A stretch of 64,000 nt of DNA from CAZCTC01 sp964501335 (GCA_964501335.1 CAZCTC010000013.1:1-64000), one strand, 5' to 3'. Numbered from the stretch's first letter, positions 25,609-33,275 are shown. A program made the numbers and translations. Notes: generated from the letters alone by a model not told the origin.

Positions 25609-25637
25609 AAAAGTTTATTCCCAATTGCAGCAATGTC
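25609..25637. promoter_or_regulatory. Palindrome shared between two divergent intergenic regions
   Basis: AAAAGTTTA at 25609-25617 is followed by ATTGCAGCAATGTC at 25624-25637, containing the perfect palindrome ATTGC-A-GCAAT. A near-identical arrangement occurs at 28377-28405. Both lie upstream of a - strand gene and a divergent + strand gene. Candidate operator or a recombination scar. Confidence 0.5.
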
Positions 25638-25670
25638 CATTTGTGTCGCGAATTTGAGAATTTTTTCCTC

Positions 25671-25699
25671 TTGATCCTTCCCTAAAAACCGCGTAAAAT
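25671..25699 (+). promoter_or_regulatory. Sigma70-like promoter of the integrase operon
   Basis: TTGATC (25671-25676), 17-base spacer, TAAAAT (25694-25699). It lies 75 bases before the integrase start and directly upstream of an inverted repeat. Confidence 0.5.
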
Positions 25700-25702
25700 C
25701 AT

Positions 25703-25723
25703 CTTAGAATATATTATTCTAAG
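25703..25723. promoter_or_regulatory. Inverted repeat over the integrase transcription start (operator candidate)
   Basis: CTTAGAAT-ATATT-ATTCTAAG is a perfect 8-bp inverted repeat with a 5-base spacer just after the -10 box. Two copies of AACTTCTGAGAAT follow (25741-25753 and 25786-25798, the second inside codons 4-8 of the integrase), each with a TTCT-G-AGAA palindrome. The layout suggests self-regulation or recombinase-arm sites. Confidence 0.55.
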
Positions 25724-25774
25724 AAGATTCCCGCCGGGAAAACTTCTGAGAATGATTACTTTTCGGGGGTCTAA

Positions 25775-26713
25775 ATGGATAAAATAACTTCTGAGAATAT
25801 TATTGAGGCCTTCGGCAACTGGCTGAAGGAACAGGATAAGGCTCCGTTAACTGTCCGCGCCTATGTCACCGCGATTCGGGATTTCGCCGCCTGGTTCGAG
25901 CGGGCCGGCCAGGAGTTCACGGCGACGGCCATCACGCCGCTTGATATTCGCGATTACCGCACCCTGCTCGCCAAAGGCAATGCGCCGGCGACCGTCAATC
26001 GCCATCTGGCGGCTCTGCGCGCCTTTGCCCGCTGGGCCAACACCACCGGCCGGGCGGAGCACGATCCCACCGTCAATGTAAAAGGTATGGAGCAGGAAGA
26101 TGTGGCCCCGCGCTGGCTGACCCGCCAGGAGCAATTTCGCCTGGTCCGCAAAGCTCAGGAGGAAATTCAGCAGGGGGACTGGCGCGCCCGTGGGGATACC
26201 TCGGCGCCCGGCCCGATCTGGGCCCGGCGGGACTATGCTTTGATTGTCTTCCTTCTCCATACCGGCCTGCGCCTTTCCGAGGTGGCCGCCCTCACCCTCG
26301 ACGATCTGAACATTACCCCGCGCGGAGGCGAGGTCAATGTACGGATGGGCAAAGGCCGGAAAAAGCGCGAAGTGACGCTCAATAAATCCGCCCGCGACGC
26401 CCTCAGTCTCTGGCTGGCGGTGCGCCCGTCATCCACCAGCCGGGCGGTCTTCCTCTCGCAAAAAGGCGGGGCGATGACCGAACGGGCCATCGGGATGCAG
26501 GTCACGGCGCTGTCCAATCGCGCCGGTCTGAAAGGGGTGCATCCTCACTCTTTGCGCCATAGTTTTGCCAAAAATTTGATCGACGAAGGCGTCAGCCTGG
26601 ACAAAGTCGCGTGCCTGATGGGGCACAAAAACATCAACACGACGCGGGTCTACATCACGCCCAGCAAAGGGGATTTGCAGGAAGCCACCGAGAAGATCGC
26701 GTGGGAGGATTGA
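25775..26713 (+). CDS. Tyrosine recombinase / XerC-D-like integrase
   Basis: The protein has 312 residues, ATG 25775. N-terminal SAM-like core-binding domain (~5-95), then the catalytic domain with HTGLRLSEVAAL (first Arg), a Lys in the beta-hairpin MGKGRKKREVTL, HPHSLRHSFA (H-x-x-R), a second His in GHKNINTTR and the nucleophile Tyr just after (RVYITP). All catalytic residues are present. It catalyses site-specific strand exchange, for example element integration or dimer resolution. It overlaps the next gene by one base (TGATG). No flanking tRNA or att duplication was found. Confidence 0.9.
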   Translation: MDKITSENIIEAFGNWLKEQDKAPLTVRAYVTAIRDFAAWFERAGQEFTATAITPLDIRDYRTLLAKGNAPATVNRHLAALRAFARWANTTGRAEHDPTVNVKGMEQEDVAPRWLTRQEQFRLVRKAQEEIQQGDWRARGDTSAPGPIWARRDYALIVFLLHTGLRLSEVAALTLDDLNITPRGGEVNVRMGKGRKKREVTLNKSARDALSLWLAVRPSSTSRAVFLSQKGGAMTERAIGMQVTALSNRAGLKGVHPHSLRHSFAKNLIDEGVSLDKVACLMGHKNINTTRVYITPSKGDLQEATEKIAWED

Positions 26714-27723
26714 TGAAATTCGCCGTCTACCTGCCGCCCCAAACCCTGGCGACCTCCCGTCCCGTCACGTCGGAGATGTTCACCGGCGCTTCCTATCCCC
26801 ATTGGAGCCGGGTCCGTGAGGCGCTGGTCGCCGCCCTGCCGCCTTATCCGACCCTGCCGCTGCGCCGGACTGACCTTCAGGACTACGCCCGGGTCCACGA
26901 TTCGGCCTATCTCGCGGCACTGGAATCCATGGCCGCCGGGAAGACCCCGCTTAACCCGCCGCCGTTGAGCCCCGAATGCAAAGGGCTGGAATTCTGTCTG
27001 CCGGGGTACCGCTGGGCGTTGGGAGGGATGTTCGAGGCGATCGATCAAATGCGCGCCGGGGATCTGGAACGCGCTTACTGTTTCAGCCTGGGGGGCCATC
27101 ATGCCCATGCCGGTTGGGGGCATGGCTACTGCCTGCTCAATCCCTTAGCGGCCGCAGCCTGTTACGCCCAGGAACAGGGCTTCGCCCGCATCCTGATCGT
27201 GGATTGGGATCTCCATCACGGCGACGGGACTCAGGCCATCTTTGCCGGCGATCCTTCCGTCTACTGTCTCAGCATCCACAGCCTGGCCGATCTCTATATG
27301 GCCCGCGCCTCCAGCATTCGCCAGGGGACGACCACCCGCGGATTGGAAACCGGCCACGGCAACATCCCAGTGCTCAGTCACAGTTACCCCGACAGCTTCA
27401 TGGAAAGCATGCAACTGAGTGGTCGATTCTACCGCAGTGAGAACTGCCTGGAGGCCTTCCGACTGGCCCTCTCCGATCTGCCCTTCCGGCCGGAGCTGAC
27501 CCTGATCTTCTCCGGCTACGACGGTCACCGCGACGACTGCGGCCGCGGCATCTTCGACTGGACCGAAGCGACCTATGCTCAACTGACTCGATGGGTCCTG
27601 GAAGCCGCTCCCGGCATCCCGGTCCTTTCCATGCACGGCGGCGGGTATCGGGTGCCGGTCAATGTGGCGGCGGCGCTGGCGCATATCGAAGTGCTGGCGG
27701 GGAATTACACACTCCACCAATGA
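26713..27723 (+). CDS. Histone-deacetylase superfamily hydrolase
   Basis: The protein has 336 residues. ATG 26713 shares a base with the integrase stop, so translation is coupled; the longer frame upstream is shadow. HDAC-fold elements are SLGGHHAHAGWGHGYCLLNP (His pair), VDWDLHHGDGTQ (first two zinc ligands), FSGYDGHRDDC (third ligand) and MHGGGY (catalytic Tyr). The MHGGGY box replaces the usual EGGY. The class includes acetylpolyamine and acetoin-type hydrolases and protein deacetylases; the substrate cannot be told here. Coupling to an integrase is unusual. Confidence 0.85.
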   Translation: MKFAVYLPPQTLATSRPVTSEMFTGASYPHWSRVREALVAALPPYPTLPLRRTDLQDYARVHDSAYLAALESMAAGKTPLNPPPLSPECKGLEFCLPGYRWALGGMFEAIDQMRAGDLERAYCFSLGGHHAHAGWGHGYCLLNPLAAAACYAQEQGFARILIVDWDLHHGDGTQAIFAGDPSVYCLSIHSLADLYMARASSIRQGTTTRGLETGHGNIPVLSHSYPDSFMESMQLSGRFYRSENCLEAFRLALSDLPFRPELTLIFSGYDGHRDDCGRGIFDWTEATYAQLTRWVLEAAPGIPVLSMHGGGYRVPVNVAAALAHIEVLAGNYTLHQ

Positions 27724-28349
27724 TATAGATGCTTCTTTTCCTGAACTGCAAGAGAGGCCAGTCCGGTCAATATATTTAAAATGTTCTGAGCCTCATCTGC
27801 TTTCCGTCTTTCTGCCTCAAATTCTTCTGTCTGAGCCCATTTTTGAGCCGTATCCATAAAAGCGGCATCGGAAAGCTCTGCCAGATTCTGAGTAAAACGG
27901 TCGGGCAAACAATGAACGCCTGAATTGTTATCCATTTCAGGATCCAACAAAGCCGGTATTTCCAATTGTTCCAGAGCTTCTTCAAACGATATTTCGCACA
28001 CAATCGCCGACAAAGCAGCCAGCATTACAAGATCCACTCCCTTACCCTGAATATAATGCTCAAATCGATCGTAATGGGGCTCATAGTCAACTGCGGAAAT
28101 TTCAATCTTGGGTTTCGGTTTAAACCAGGATTGAACCCGCTGCCAAAAACTCATCTTGGGAACCAGTTTAGGTTCGATCCGAATTGGTTCGGGCAAATCC
28201 TTCCAGCTTTCCGGTACCCATTCAAGATACTCTCTCCCGCTCGCCACATCTAAAAATCGCTTCTTTTCAGGGGCTACTCTTTCCAGGGTTGAGAAAACCT
28301 CTGCCAATTCCTGCTCCGAAGCCACGAAGAAATCGGTCAATATTCCCAT
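27705..28349 (-). CDS. Uncharacterised acidic protein
   Basis: The protein has 214 residues; ATG 28349 after CAGGAGGAC. Begins MGILTDFFVASEQEL; a Trp/Lys-rich segment near residue 70 (FWQRVQSWFKPKPK), then mostly helical. No membrane segment. It ends convergently inside the last 19 bases of the HDAC gene. Its upstream region shares a palindrome with that of the SUKH gene, hinting that it belongs to the same immunity-like set, but I do not recognise it. Confidence 0.55.
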   Translation of the reverse strand: MGILTDFFVASEQELAEVFSTLERVAPEKKRFLDVASGREYLEWVPESWKDLPEPIRIEPKLVPKMSFWQRVQSWFKPKPKIEISAVDYEPHYDRFEHYIQGKGVDLVMLAALSAIVCEISFEEALEQLEIPALLDPEMDNNSGVHCLPDRFTQNLAELSDAAFMDTAQKWAQTEEFEAERRKADEAQNILNILTGLASLAVQEKKHLYHWWSV

Positions 28350-28376
28350 AAGTCCTCCTGATCATTACCATGGCTC

Positions 28377-28405
28377 AAAAGTTTACCTCAGATTGCTGCA
28401 ATGTC
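28377..28405. promoter_or_regulatory. Second copy of the ATTGCNGCAAT palindrome
   Basis: AAAAGTTTA at 28377-28385 followed by ATTGCTGCAATGTC at 28392-28405, matching 25609-25637 apart from the central base and spacer. It lies in the 128-base divergent space between the genes at 28349 and 28478. A TATAAT at 28438-28443 could be the -10 box for the + strand gene, but no convincing -35 box was seen. Confidence 0.5.
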
Positions 28406-28477
28406 TACCAAAAAGTAGCGCAAAAAAGCGAAAGCCCTATAATGGTTCCACGACAATCAAATGAATAAGGAAAAACG

Positions 28478-29605
28478 ATGCTAAATCTCAAATCCATCAT
28501 TCCAACCTTCCTGCTGTTCATTATCTTGGGAACCAGCCGGCTATCTCCCATTGTCTCCCGGTCGGCAAATCTCATACCGCCTGATCCCAAAGTGCCGTCC
28601 AAAGACCATCTTATCTTCTCTAAATCAATGAACACCCAGAAAGCCATCAATGCATTGGTCTTTGATTCTCAAAGCAATCTCTGGTTGGGTACCGATAAAG
28701 GTGTAGTACAGTGGAATCCGGAGACCAATGCCCTCAATCATTATGAAAAATCGGCTGGATTACCTTCAGAGCCCATCGTCAGACTGTTCATCGATGACAA
28801 GAAAAACATTTGGGCGGCTTCCAATCGGGGAGAGCTCTTGAAGTTTTCAGAGAATCAGTGGTCCGTCGAATACAAAGGCCGCATGAATGGATTCCCTTCC
28901 AGATTAATCCAGGATTCCCAGGGAGCGCTTTGGGTTGGTTTTGACCAGGGACCTTTGACTGCCACCGTTGCTTATTACGATTATCAAACCTGGAACGAAA
29001 TAAAATTAGACTGGACCAAAGCCCCAGCCGCGCTTTCAGCTACCCCCGATGGGAAGATCTGGGTCAAAATTCGTGAGTGCTGCGAGAGTCACTCTCGTAT
29101 GTTTCCTCTCGACGATCCGGAATTCGAAATCAATGAAGAGAATCGTCCTTATCGTTGGGGACAACCTCAAATAACACCCGATGGTTCATTTTGGATGGCC
29201 GCTACCTGGTTAGGAAAAAACGCCATTACAACCCAGAGCGGACTTGCGCGCTACGATCCTCTTCACAACACCTGGGAGGCTTACACCGTTTCCCTCAAAT
29301 TACTCCAGGAGTTATCCATAGAACCCTACAACCTTTTTCCGGCCCAACTTATCCAAAAGAACCCGGGGGATTTTTGGATGATTACCTATCAGGGACATCT
29401 GTTCCACTTTGATGGTCACACCTGGGAAGGATTTCCTTCTCCTATTCAAACCTCGTTTTCTATTACAGACATGGCGGTCGCTCCCGATGGCGCCATCTGG
29501 ATTTCCACCACTGACGGCTTATTGCTCCGCTTCGACGGCCGGGAGTGGCAAATCCACGAGGAAATCCAAAAGTTGCTGATGAAAACGAGTACGCTCTCTC
29601 CATGA
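28478..29605 (+). CDS. Secreted beta-propeller protein (two-component-regulator-propeller type)
   Basis: The protein has 375 residues; ATG 28478. Signal peptide or anchor (~6-20). Repeats of the Reg_prop type: 'LVFDSQSNLWLGTDKGVVQW', 'IDDKKNIWAASNRGELLKF', 'QDSQGALWVGFDQG', 'ATPDGKIWVK', 'ITPDGSFWMA', 'VAPDGAIWISTTDGLLLRFDG'. No kinase or DNA-binding domain follows, so this is a propeller-only sensor or surface protein. The stop overlaps the next start (ATGA). Confidence 0.75.
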   Translation: MLNLKSIIPTFLLFIILGTSRLSPIVSRSANLIPPDPKVPSKDHLIFSKSMNTQKAINALVFDSQSNLWLGTDKGVVQWNPETNALNHYEKSAGLPSEPIVRLFIDDKKNIWAASNRGELLKFSENQWSVEYKGRMNGFPSRLIQDSQGALWVGFDQGPLTATVAYYDYQTWNEIKLDWTKAPAALSATPDGKIWVKIRECCESHSRMFPLDDPEFEINEENRPYRWGQPQITPDGSFWMAATWLGKNAITTQSGLARYDPLHNTWEAYTVSLKLLQELSIEPYNLFPAQLIQKNPGDFWMITYQGHLFHFDGHTWEGFPSPIQTSFSITDMAVAPDGAIWISTTDGLLLRFDGREWQIHEEIQKLLMKTSTLSP

Positions 29606-30060
29606 AACCCTTGCCGCGGCTGATTTACCTTTTTAACCGCCTGATCTGGCGCATCACCAGCCCCACGACCGTAGGCGTCCGCCTGATTCTGGAAAGAGAT
29701 CAGACCGTCTTGCTGGTGCAACACACCTATCAACAGCACTGGTATCTGCCGGGGGGCGGAGTCAAAAAGGGCGAAACTATCGAAGCCGCCGCTCGCCGGG
29801 AAGCCGCGGAAGAATTCGACGCTACGCTGGGCCCCCTGAAGTTAATGGGCGTCTATACCAACTTCTATGAACACAAAAACGACCATGTGATCGTCTTTGT
29901 CTGTACCGATTTCACCCTGACCGGAAAGACGGATCGAGAAATAGAAAGCTGGGCCTTCTACCCGCTTACGGCTCTACCCGATCATCTCTCACCCGGCAGC
30001 CGGCGCAGGATCACCGAATACTTGAGTTGCCCTGCTTCTCCGATTGTGGGAATGTGGTGA
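29602..30060 (+). CDS. NUDIX hydrolase
   Basis: The protein has 152 residues. ATG 29602 overlaps the preceding stop; the longer upstream frame is shadow. Nudix box: GGGVKKGETIEAAARREAAEEF (split over ~55-76) keeps the E-x7-REAxEE core. The substrate class cannot be told from sequence; members hydrolyse nucleoside diphosphate-linked compounds. Pairing with a secreted propeller is unexplained. Confidence 0.85.
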   Translation: MKPLPRLIYLFNRLIWRITSPTTVGVRLILERDQTVLLVQHTYQQHWYLPGGGVKKGETIEAAARREAAEEFDATLGPLKLMGVYTNFYEHKNDHVIVFVCTDFTLTGKTDREIESWAFYPLTALPDHLSPGSRRRITEYLSCPASPIVGMW

Positions 30061-30143
30061 TGTTCTCAATTGTCCAAACCTGAAAACTCCCTACAATAAA
30101 ACCGTTACCCCTTCTCGAAAAACCACAAAATCAGGAGGCTTCT

Positions 30144-31928
30144 ATGGTTTGGAAAAATGTTCGGACGCTCTTGTGGTTAGCCGCAGCCAGCTTTCTTTTC
30201 CTGCTCGCCTTCCTTCTGCTGGATATCCGCATCGGGCTGCGGCCCTTTCCGGTCCAGGCCGCCGGCTATCAATTGAGCGCAACCAGCTATGCGACTACCA
30301 CCGTCCCTGGATTGATCAATTATCAGGGATTGCTGGCCGGCGATACCGGCGCTCCGGTCAACGGCGCGGTTACCATGACCTTCCGGGTTTACTCCACCAC
30401 GACCGGCAGCACGGCTCTCTGGAGCGAAATCCATACCGCCGTCCCCGTGACTAAAGGGACTTTCTCTGTCCTGCTGGGAGAAGTCACGCCCTTCCCAGAC
30501 AACCTCTTCGCCGACTCGAACCGCTACCTCAGCGTGCAGATCGGCGCCAACCCCGAAATGGCACCGCGCCAGCGCTTCACCAGCGTCGCTTATGCTTTCG
30601 AGGCCCGGCATGCTCAATCCGCCGATTTGCTGGGAGGTCTGCCGCTTACCTCCCTGGCCCCGCTGACGCATACGCACACGGTAAGTTGCACTCCGAAGCT
30701 GCGCTATTTTCAGGAAGCTTTTACGATACCCACACAGGGGGCCGCAGACTGGGAATTTTTTACTATCAATGGAGAAAATTACCTGATCGTCGCTAATCAA
30801 TATAACGGATCGACCTTTAATGTGGACTCTAAACTATATCACTGGAATGGTTCAGGGTTTACTCAAATTCAGACCCTGACTACCCATGCTGTAATTGACT
30901 GGGAATTTTTCACTATTGGTACAGAGGCTTATTTGGCTGTGGCCAATTATTATAATGGTTCGACCTACAATACGGACTCTAAAATTTACCACTGGAATGG
31001 AGCCGGTTTTGACGAATTCCAAACCATTCCTACCCAGGGTGCTCAAGGATGGGAAGCTTTTACCTTCAACGGGAAATCATATTTGATAGTAGCCAGCCAT
31101 TTTAATGGTTCCATATTTAATCTCGACTCCAAACTCTATCAATGGAATGGAACCATATTTACTCCCAGTCAATCTATTCCTACGGAGGGAGCTATGGATT
31201 GGGAATTTTTCGTTATTAATGGGGAAGCTTATCTGGCAGTTGCCAATCATCGTAACGCTTCTACGTACAGTGTCAACTCTAAAATTTACCATTGGAACGG
31301 AACCAGTTTCGAGGAATTTCAATCCATTCCTACACAAGGTGCGGTTGATATAAATTCATTCAAGATCGGCAATTATACTTATCTGGCTATTGCCAATTAT
31401 ACGAACAGCAATGCTTCAAGCACTGCGATAGAATCCGTTATTTATCGCTGGAACGGAACGAATTTTAGCCAATATCAAAGCATTCCTACTCAGGGGGCTT
31501 TTGCCTGGGAATTTTTTACGGTGGGTAAGGATGCTTACCTGGCCCTGGCCAATTACAAAAACGATTCGACTTCAAACGTGAATTCAAAAATCTATCGCTG
31601 GAATGGAACCTGGTTTAGTGAATTTCAAAATATTCCCACCTATGCGGCAAAACACCTTAAACCCTTTTCTATCGGTGAATCAACCTATCTGGCGGTAGCA
31701 AATTACTACAATGGGGTAACTTATAACTTCGATTCTCCCATCTATCAGGGGGTGTTAGAAGACTGCCCCACCGTCGGCCAGACGGATCCCTATCTCCAGC
31801 TGGACACATTGCAATCCGCACCGCCCGCCACCGACTGCGATGAGTCGGCCGAGCTGGGCCGCGCGAAGGTCGATGTGGAGCATAATGTCTTGTACATTTG
31901 CACCAACTCGGGTTGGATAACCAAATAG
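30144..31928 (+). CDS. Secreted protein with seven EPTP/EAR repeats
   Basis: The protein has 594 residues; ATG 30144 after CAGGAGGCT. Signal peptide (~8-40), a beta domain (~50-160: INYQGLLAGDTGAPVNG), then seven ~50-residue repeats (~190-530) with the pattern 'Q.IPT.GA..WEFF.I....YL.VAN..NGST...SKIY.WNG..F'. That pattern is the epilepsy-associated/EPTP repeat, predicted to close as a seven-bladed propeller. The C-terminus ends in LYICTNSGWITK. Extracellular binding protein of unknown ligand. The repeats diverge at the DNA level, so they are not a recent tandem expansion. Confidence 0.8.
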   Translation: MVWKNVRTLLWLAAASFLFLLAFLLLDIRIGLRPFPVQAAGYQLSATSYATTTVPGLINYQGLLAGDTGAPVNGAVTMTFRVYSTTTGSTALWSEIHTAVPVTKGTFSVLLGEVTPFPDNLFADSNRYLSVQIGANPEMAPRQRFTSVAYAFEARHAQSADLLGGLPLTSLAPLTHTHTVSCTPKLRYFQEAFTIPTQGAADWEFFTINGENYLIVANQYNGSTFNVDSKLYHWNGSGFTQIQTLTTHAVIDWEFFTIGTEAYLAVANYYNGSTYNTDSKIYHWNGAGFDEFQTIPTQGAQGWEAFTFNGKSYLIVASHFNGSIFNLDSKLYQWNGTIFTPSQSIPTEGAMDWEFFVINGEAYLAVANHRNASTYSVNSKIYHWNGTSFEEFQSIPTQGAVDINSFKIGNYTYLAIANYTNSNASSTAIESVIYRWNGTNFSQYQSIPTQGAFAWEFFTVGKDAYLALANYKNDSTSNVNSKIYRWNGTWFSEFQNIPTYAAKHLKPFSIGESTYLAVANYYNGVTYNFDSPIYQGVLEDCPTVGQTDPYLQLDTLQSAPPATDCDESAELGRAKVDVEHNVLYICTNSGWITK

Positions 31929-31939
31929 AAAGATTTTCT

Positions 31940-31968
31940 TTGACAAACCTCTTTTTTTCGCCTACAAT
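31940..31968 (+). promoter_or_regulatory. Consensus sigma70-type promoter
   Basis: TTGACA (31940-31945), 17-base spacer, TACAAT (31963-31968). It is the best-matching promoter seen in the window. Transcription would start near 31975, ahead of a terminator-like hairpin and of the cluster starting at 32066. Confidence 0.75.
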
Positions 31969-31994
31969 GTAATTGAAGATACACGAGTTTTCAG

Positions 31995-32035
31995 AAGTCC
32001 CACGCGAGTTACCCAACCGCGTGGGACTTTTTGTT
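31995..32035 (+). terminator. Strong rho-independent terminator / leader hairpin
   Basis: A 12-bp stem (31995-32006 AAGTCCCACGCG with 32018-32029 CGCGTGGGACTT) followed by TTTTGTTT. It ends the EPTP gene's transcript, but it also lies ~20 bases downstream of the promoter at 31940, so it could stop or attenuate that transcript. The arm includes GAAGTCCCACGCG, a relative of the iteron-like repeats at 33199-33275. Confidence 0.8.
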
Positions 32036-32065
32036 TCCCACACCCGAAAGAGAACGGAGTGAAGC

Positions 32066-32518
32066 ATGAACACGATGACTTTGGATCTGGTAATTCAGAA
32101 GACCTGGGCTTATCAAGGCGTCCTCCATGCCCGCGCCGCCCACTGGAGCCTCGATGGGCAGATCAATTTCTACAGCCTGGTCTTCCCCCGCGAACAGGCG
32201 ATCCTCATCAAGGAAAGCCCGTTCACTTCCCGCCGCGCCACGTTGACCTATGACGAGCCCCAGTTGATCAAGCGGGGCGCCTGGCTGGTGGTCCACGGGG
32301 AGCTGCGCAGCCGCGATGAACGGGTCACGCTGCGGGATTTCATCCGTCGGGCGGAGAACGGCGCGGCCGTCACGCCCGCCGATCTGGAAGCCCTGCTGGG
32401 AAAGCTCGGCTCGGAGAACCGCTCGATCAACGAGCTGATTGTGGATGAGGTCATTTTCCTGGGAATGCACCAGCTCAAAGATGCCGCGGAACGCGGTGAA
32501 CGCTCCGATGCGGGGTAG
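32066..32518 (+). CDS. Small OB-fold-like protein, possible ssDNA-binding protein
   Basis: The protein has 150 residues; ATG 32066 (ACGGAGTGAAGC upstream). Beta-rich with a central WLVVHGELRSRDERVTL and a closing ELIVDEVIFLG, like the strands of SSB-type OB folds ('V.GrL..R...' and '...va..v.fLg'). No acidic SSB tail is visible. It heads the cluster that encodes the Rad52-like and RecB-like proteins, which supports an ssDNA role. Assignment is tentative. Confidence 0.45.
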   Translation: MNTMTLDLVIQKTWAYQGVLHARAAHWSLDGQINFYSLVFPREQAILIKESPFTSRRATLTYDEPQLIKRGAWLVVHGELRSRDERVTLRDFIRRAENGAAVTPADLEALLGKLGSENRSINELIVDEVIFLGMHQLKDAAERGERSDAG

Positions 32519-32589
32519 GGTGGGGCAGTACTTTAACAAGTTTATAAAGAACTGAGGCAGTAGACAGCAAGAGATTGCTTGCGCGGGGA

Positions 32590-32716
32590 GCGTTTTTAGC
32601 GTCCCGCAGCAGGCTCCTGCCCGGCAACAAACGACGCGCTGGATGGGGGGAGAGAATTTTTTGTTTATGTTTTCGCGGGCTTCAGAAAGCCCGCGAAAAC
32701 ATGATTTTTTCTCTCC
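32590..32716. repeat. Long-hairpin interspersed repeat, family B copy 3
   Basis: Core perfect 16-bp stem 32667-32682 with 32687-32702, loop CAGA; the arms read CGCGGGCTT against AAGCCCGCG, again compensating relative to copies 1 and 2. The outer GGGGGGAGAGA / TTTTTTCTCTCCC stem and the upstream CGTCCCGCAGCAGGCTC and CAACAAACGACGCG are conserved. Short frames across it are not genes. Confidence 0.85.
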
Positions 32717-32775
32717 CGTCTTCTATAGGGCGGGTTTACTTTTTGCTGTTATTGACTGCTTACTGAATAAAATCG

Positions 32776-32877
32776 GCCGCCTCGATTTTTGGATCGAGGC
32801 GGCCCACCAGAGGGACTCTGTTTCCGCTCTGCCCGGGATTTTCCGGGCGAGCGGGCTACAGCGTCCCTCTTTTTGTT
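32776..32877 (+). other. Two consecutive structured hairpins ending in a T-run (terminator or small RNA)
   Basis: Hairpin 1: GCCGCCTCGAT (32776-32786) with ATCGAGGCGGC (32793-32803). Hairpin 2: AGAGGGAC (32809-32816) with GTCCCTCT (32863-32870), CTGT with ACAG inside it, then CCGCTC/GAGCGG and GCCCGG/CCGGGC, followed by TTTTTGTT. The long stem plus T-run is terminator-like. No gene lies directly upstream, so a short structured transcript is possible. Confidence 0.5.
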
Positions 32878-32882
32878 ATCTA

Positions 32883-33085
32883 AAACGTGAAACGTGATGA
32901 CTTTCGGGATGGTTGGCCTGTAAAAGGATGGAGGCTAAGTCATTCTAAAACGTGAAACGTGAAACGTAATGAGAACTGTTCGGGATCGACCGATGAATAA
33001 GGTGGAAATCAGGACCTGAAAAAAATGTCTCGTGGCTTTAATCAGCCTGTGTTTTAAGCAGTCATCACGTTTCACGTTTCACCGT
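32883..33085. repeat. Family E tandem units (AAACGTGAAACGTGA), three clusters
   Basis: ACGTGAAACGTGATG at ~32884-32898, AAACGTGAAACGTGAAACG at ~32948-32967 and the inverted CACGTTTCACGTTTCACC at ~33066-33083. The same unit is at ~15833-15856. The middle and right clusters can pair. No gene is seen in 32519-33309; a stop-free - strand stretch at 33079-33203 (Q-I-E-E-M-L-K-E-N...) is discussed under findings. Confidence 0.75.
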
Positions 33086-33198
33086 CCTTGAGCGGCCCGG
33101 TCTACGGGGTAGGCCCGGGCCGGCTCCCGCAGATTCGCGATCTGCAGGATGGACTGGTTTTCCTTCAGCATTTCTTCGATCTGCTGTAAGGAATCCCT

Positions 33199-33275
33199 GA
33201 AGTTTCACGCGCGCATTGAAAGTCTCACGAGTTAATTTCCCCGCTGTCTCACGCGATCTCTGAAGTCCCCCGCGT
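33199..33275. repeat. Iteron-like direct repeats upstream of the Rad52 cluster
   Basis: Four ~13-base units at intervals of about 20-24 bases: GAAGTTTCACGCG (33199), GAAAGTCTCACGAG (33218), GCTGTCTCACGCG (33243) and GAAGTCCCCCGCG (33262). The approximate two-turn spacing puts them on one face of the helix. A fifth relative lies in the leader hairpin at 31993. Candidate replication-initiator or regulator binding sites 40 bases before the next start. Confidence 0.5.

Noticed and set aside
30700..31740. Possible CRISPR or tandem DNA repeat in the region of regular ~150-base periodicity
   Set aside because: The periodicity is protein-level (EPTP repeats); DNA copies are diverged and there are no identical direct repeats with unique spacers.
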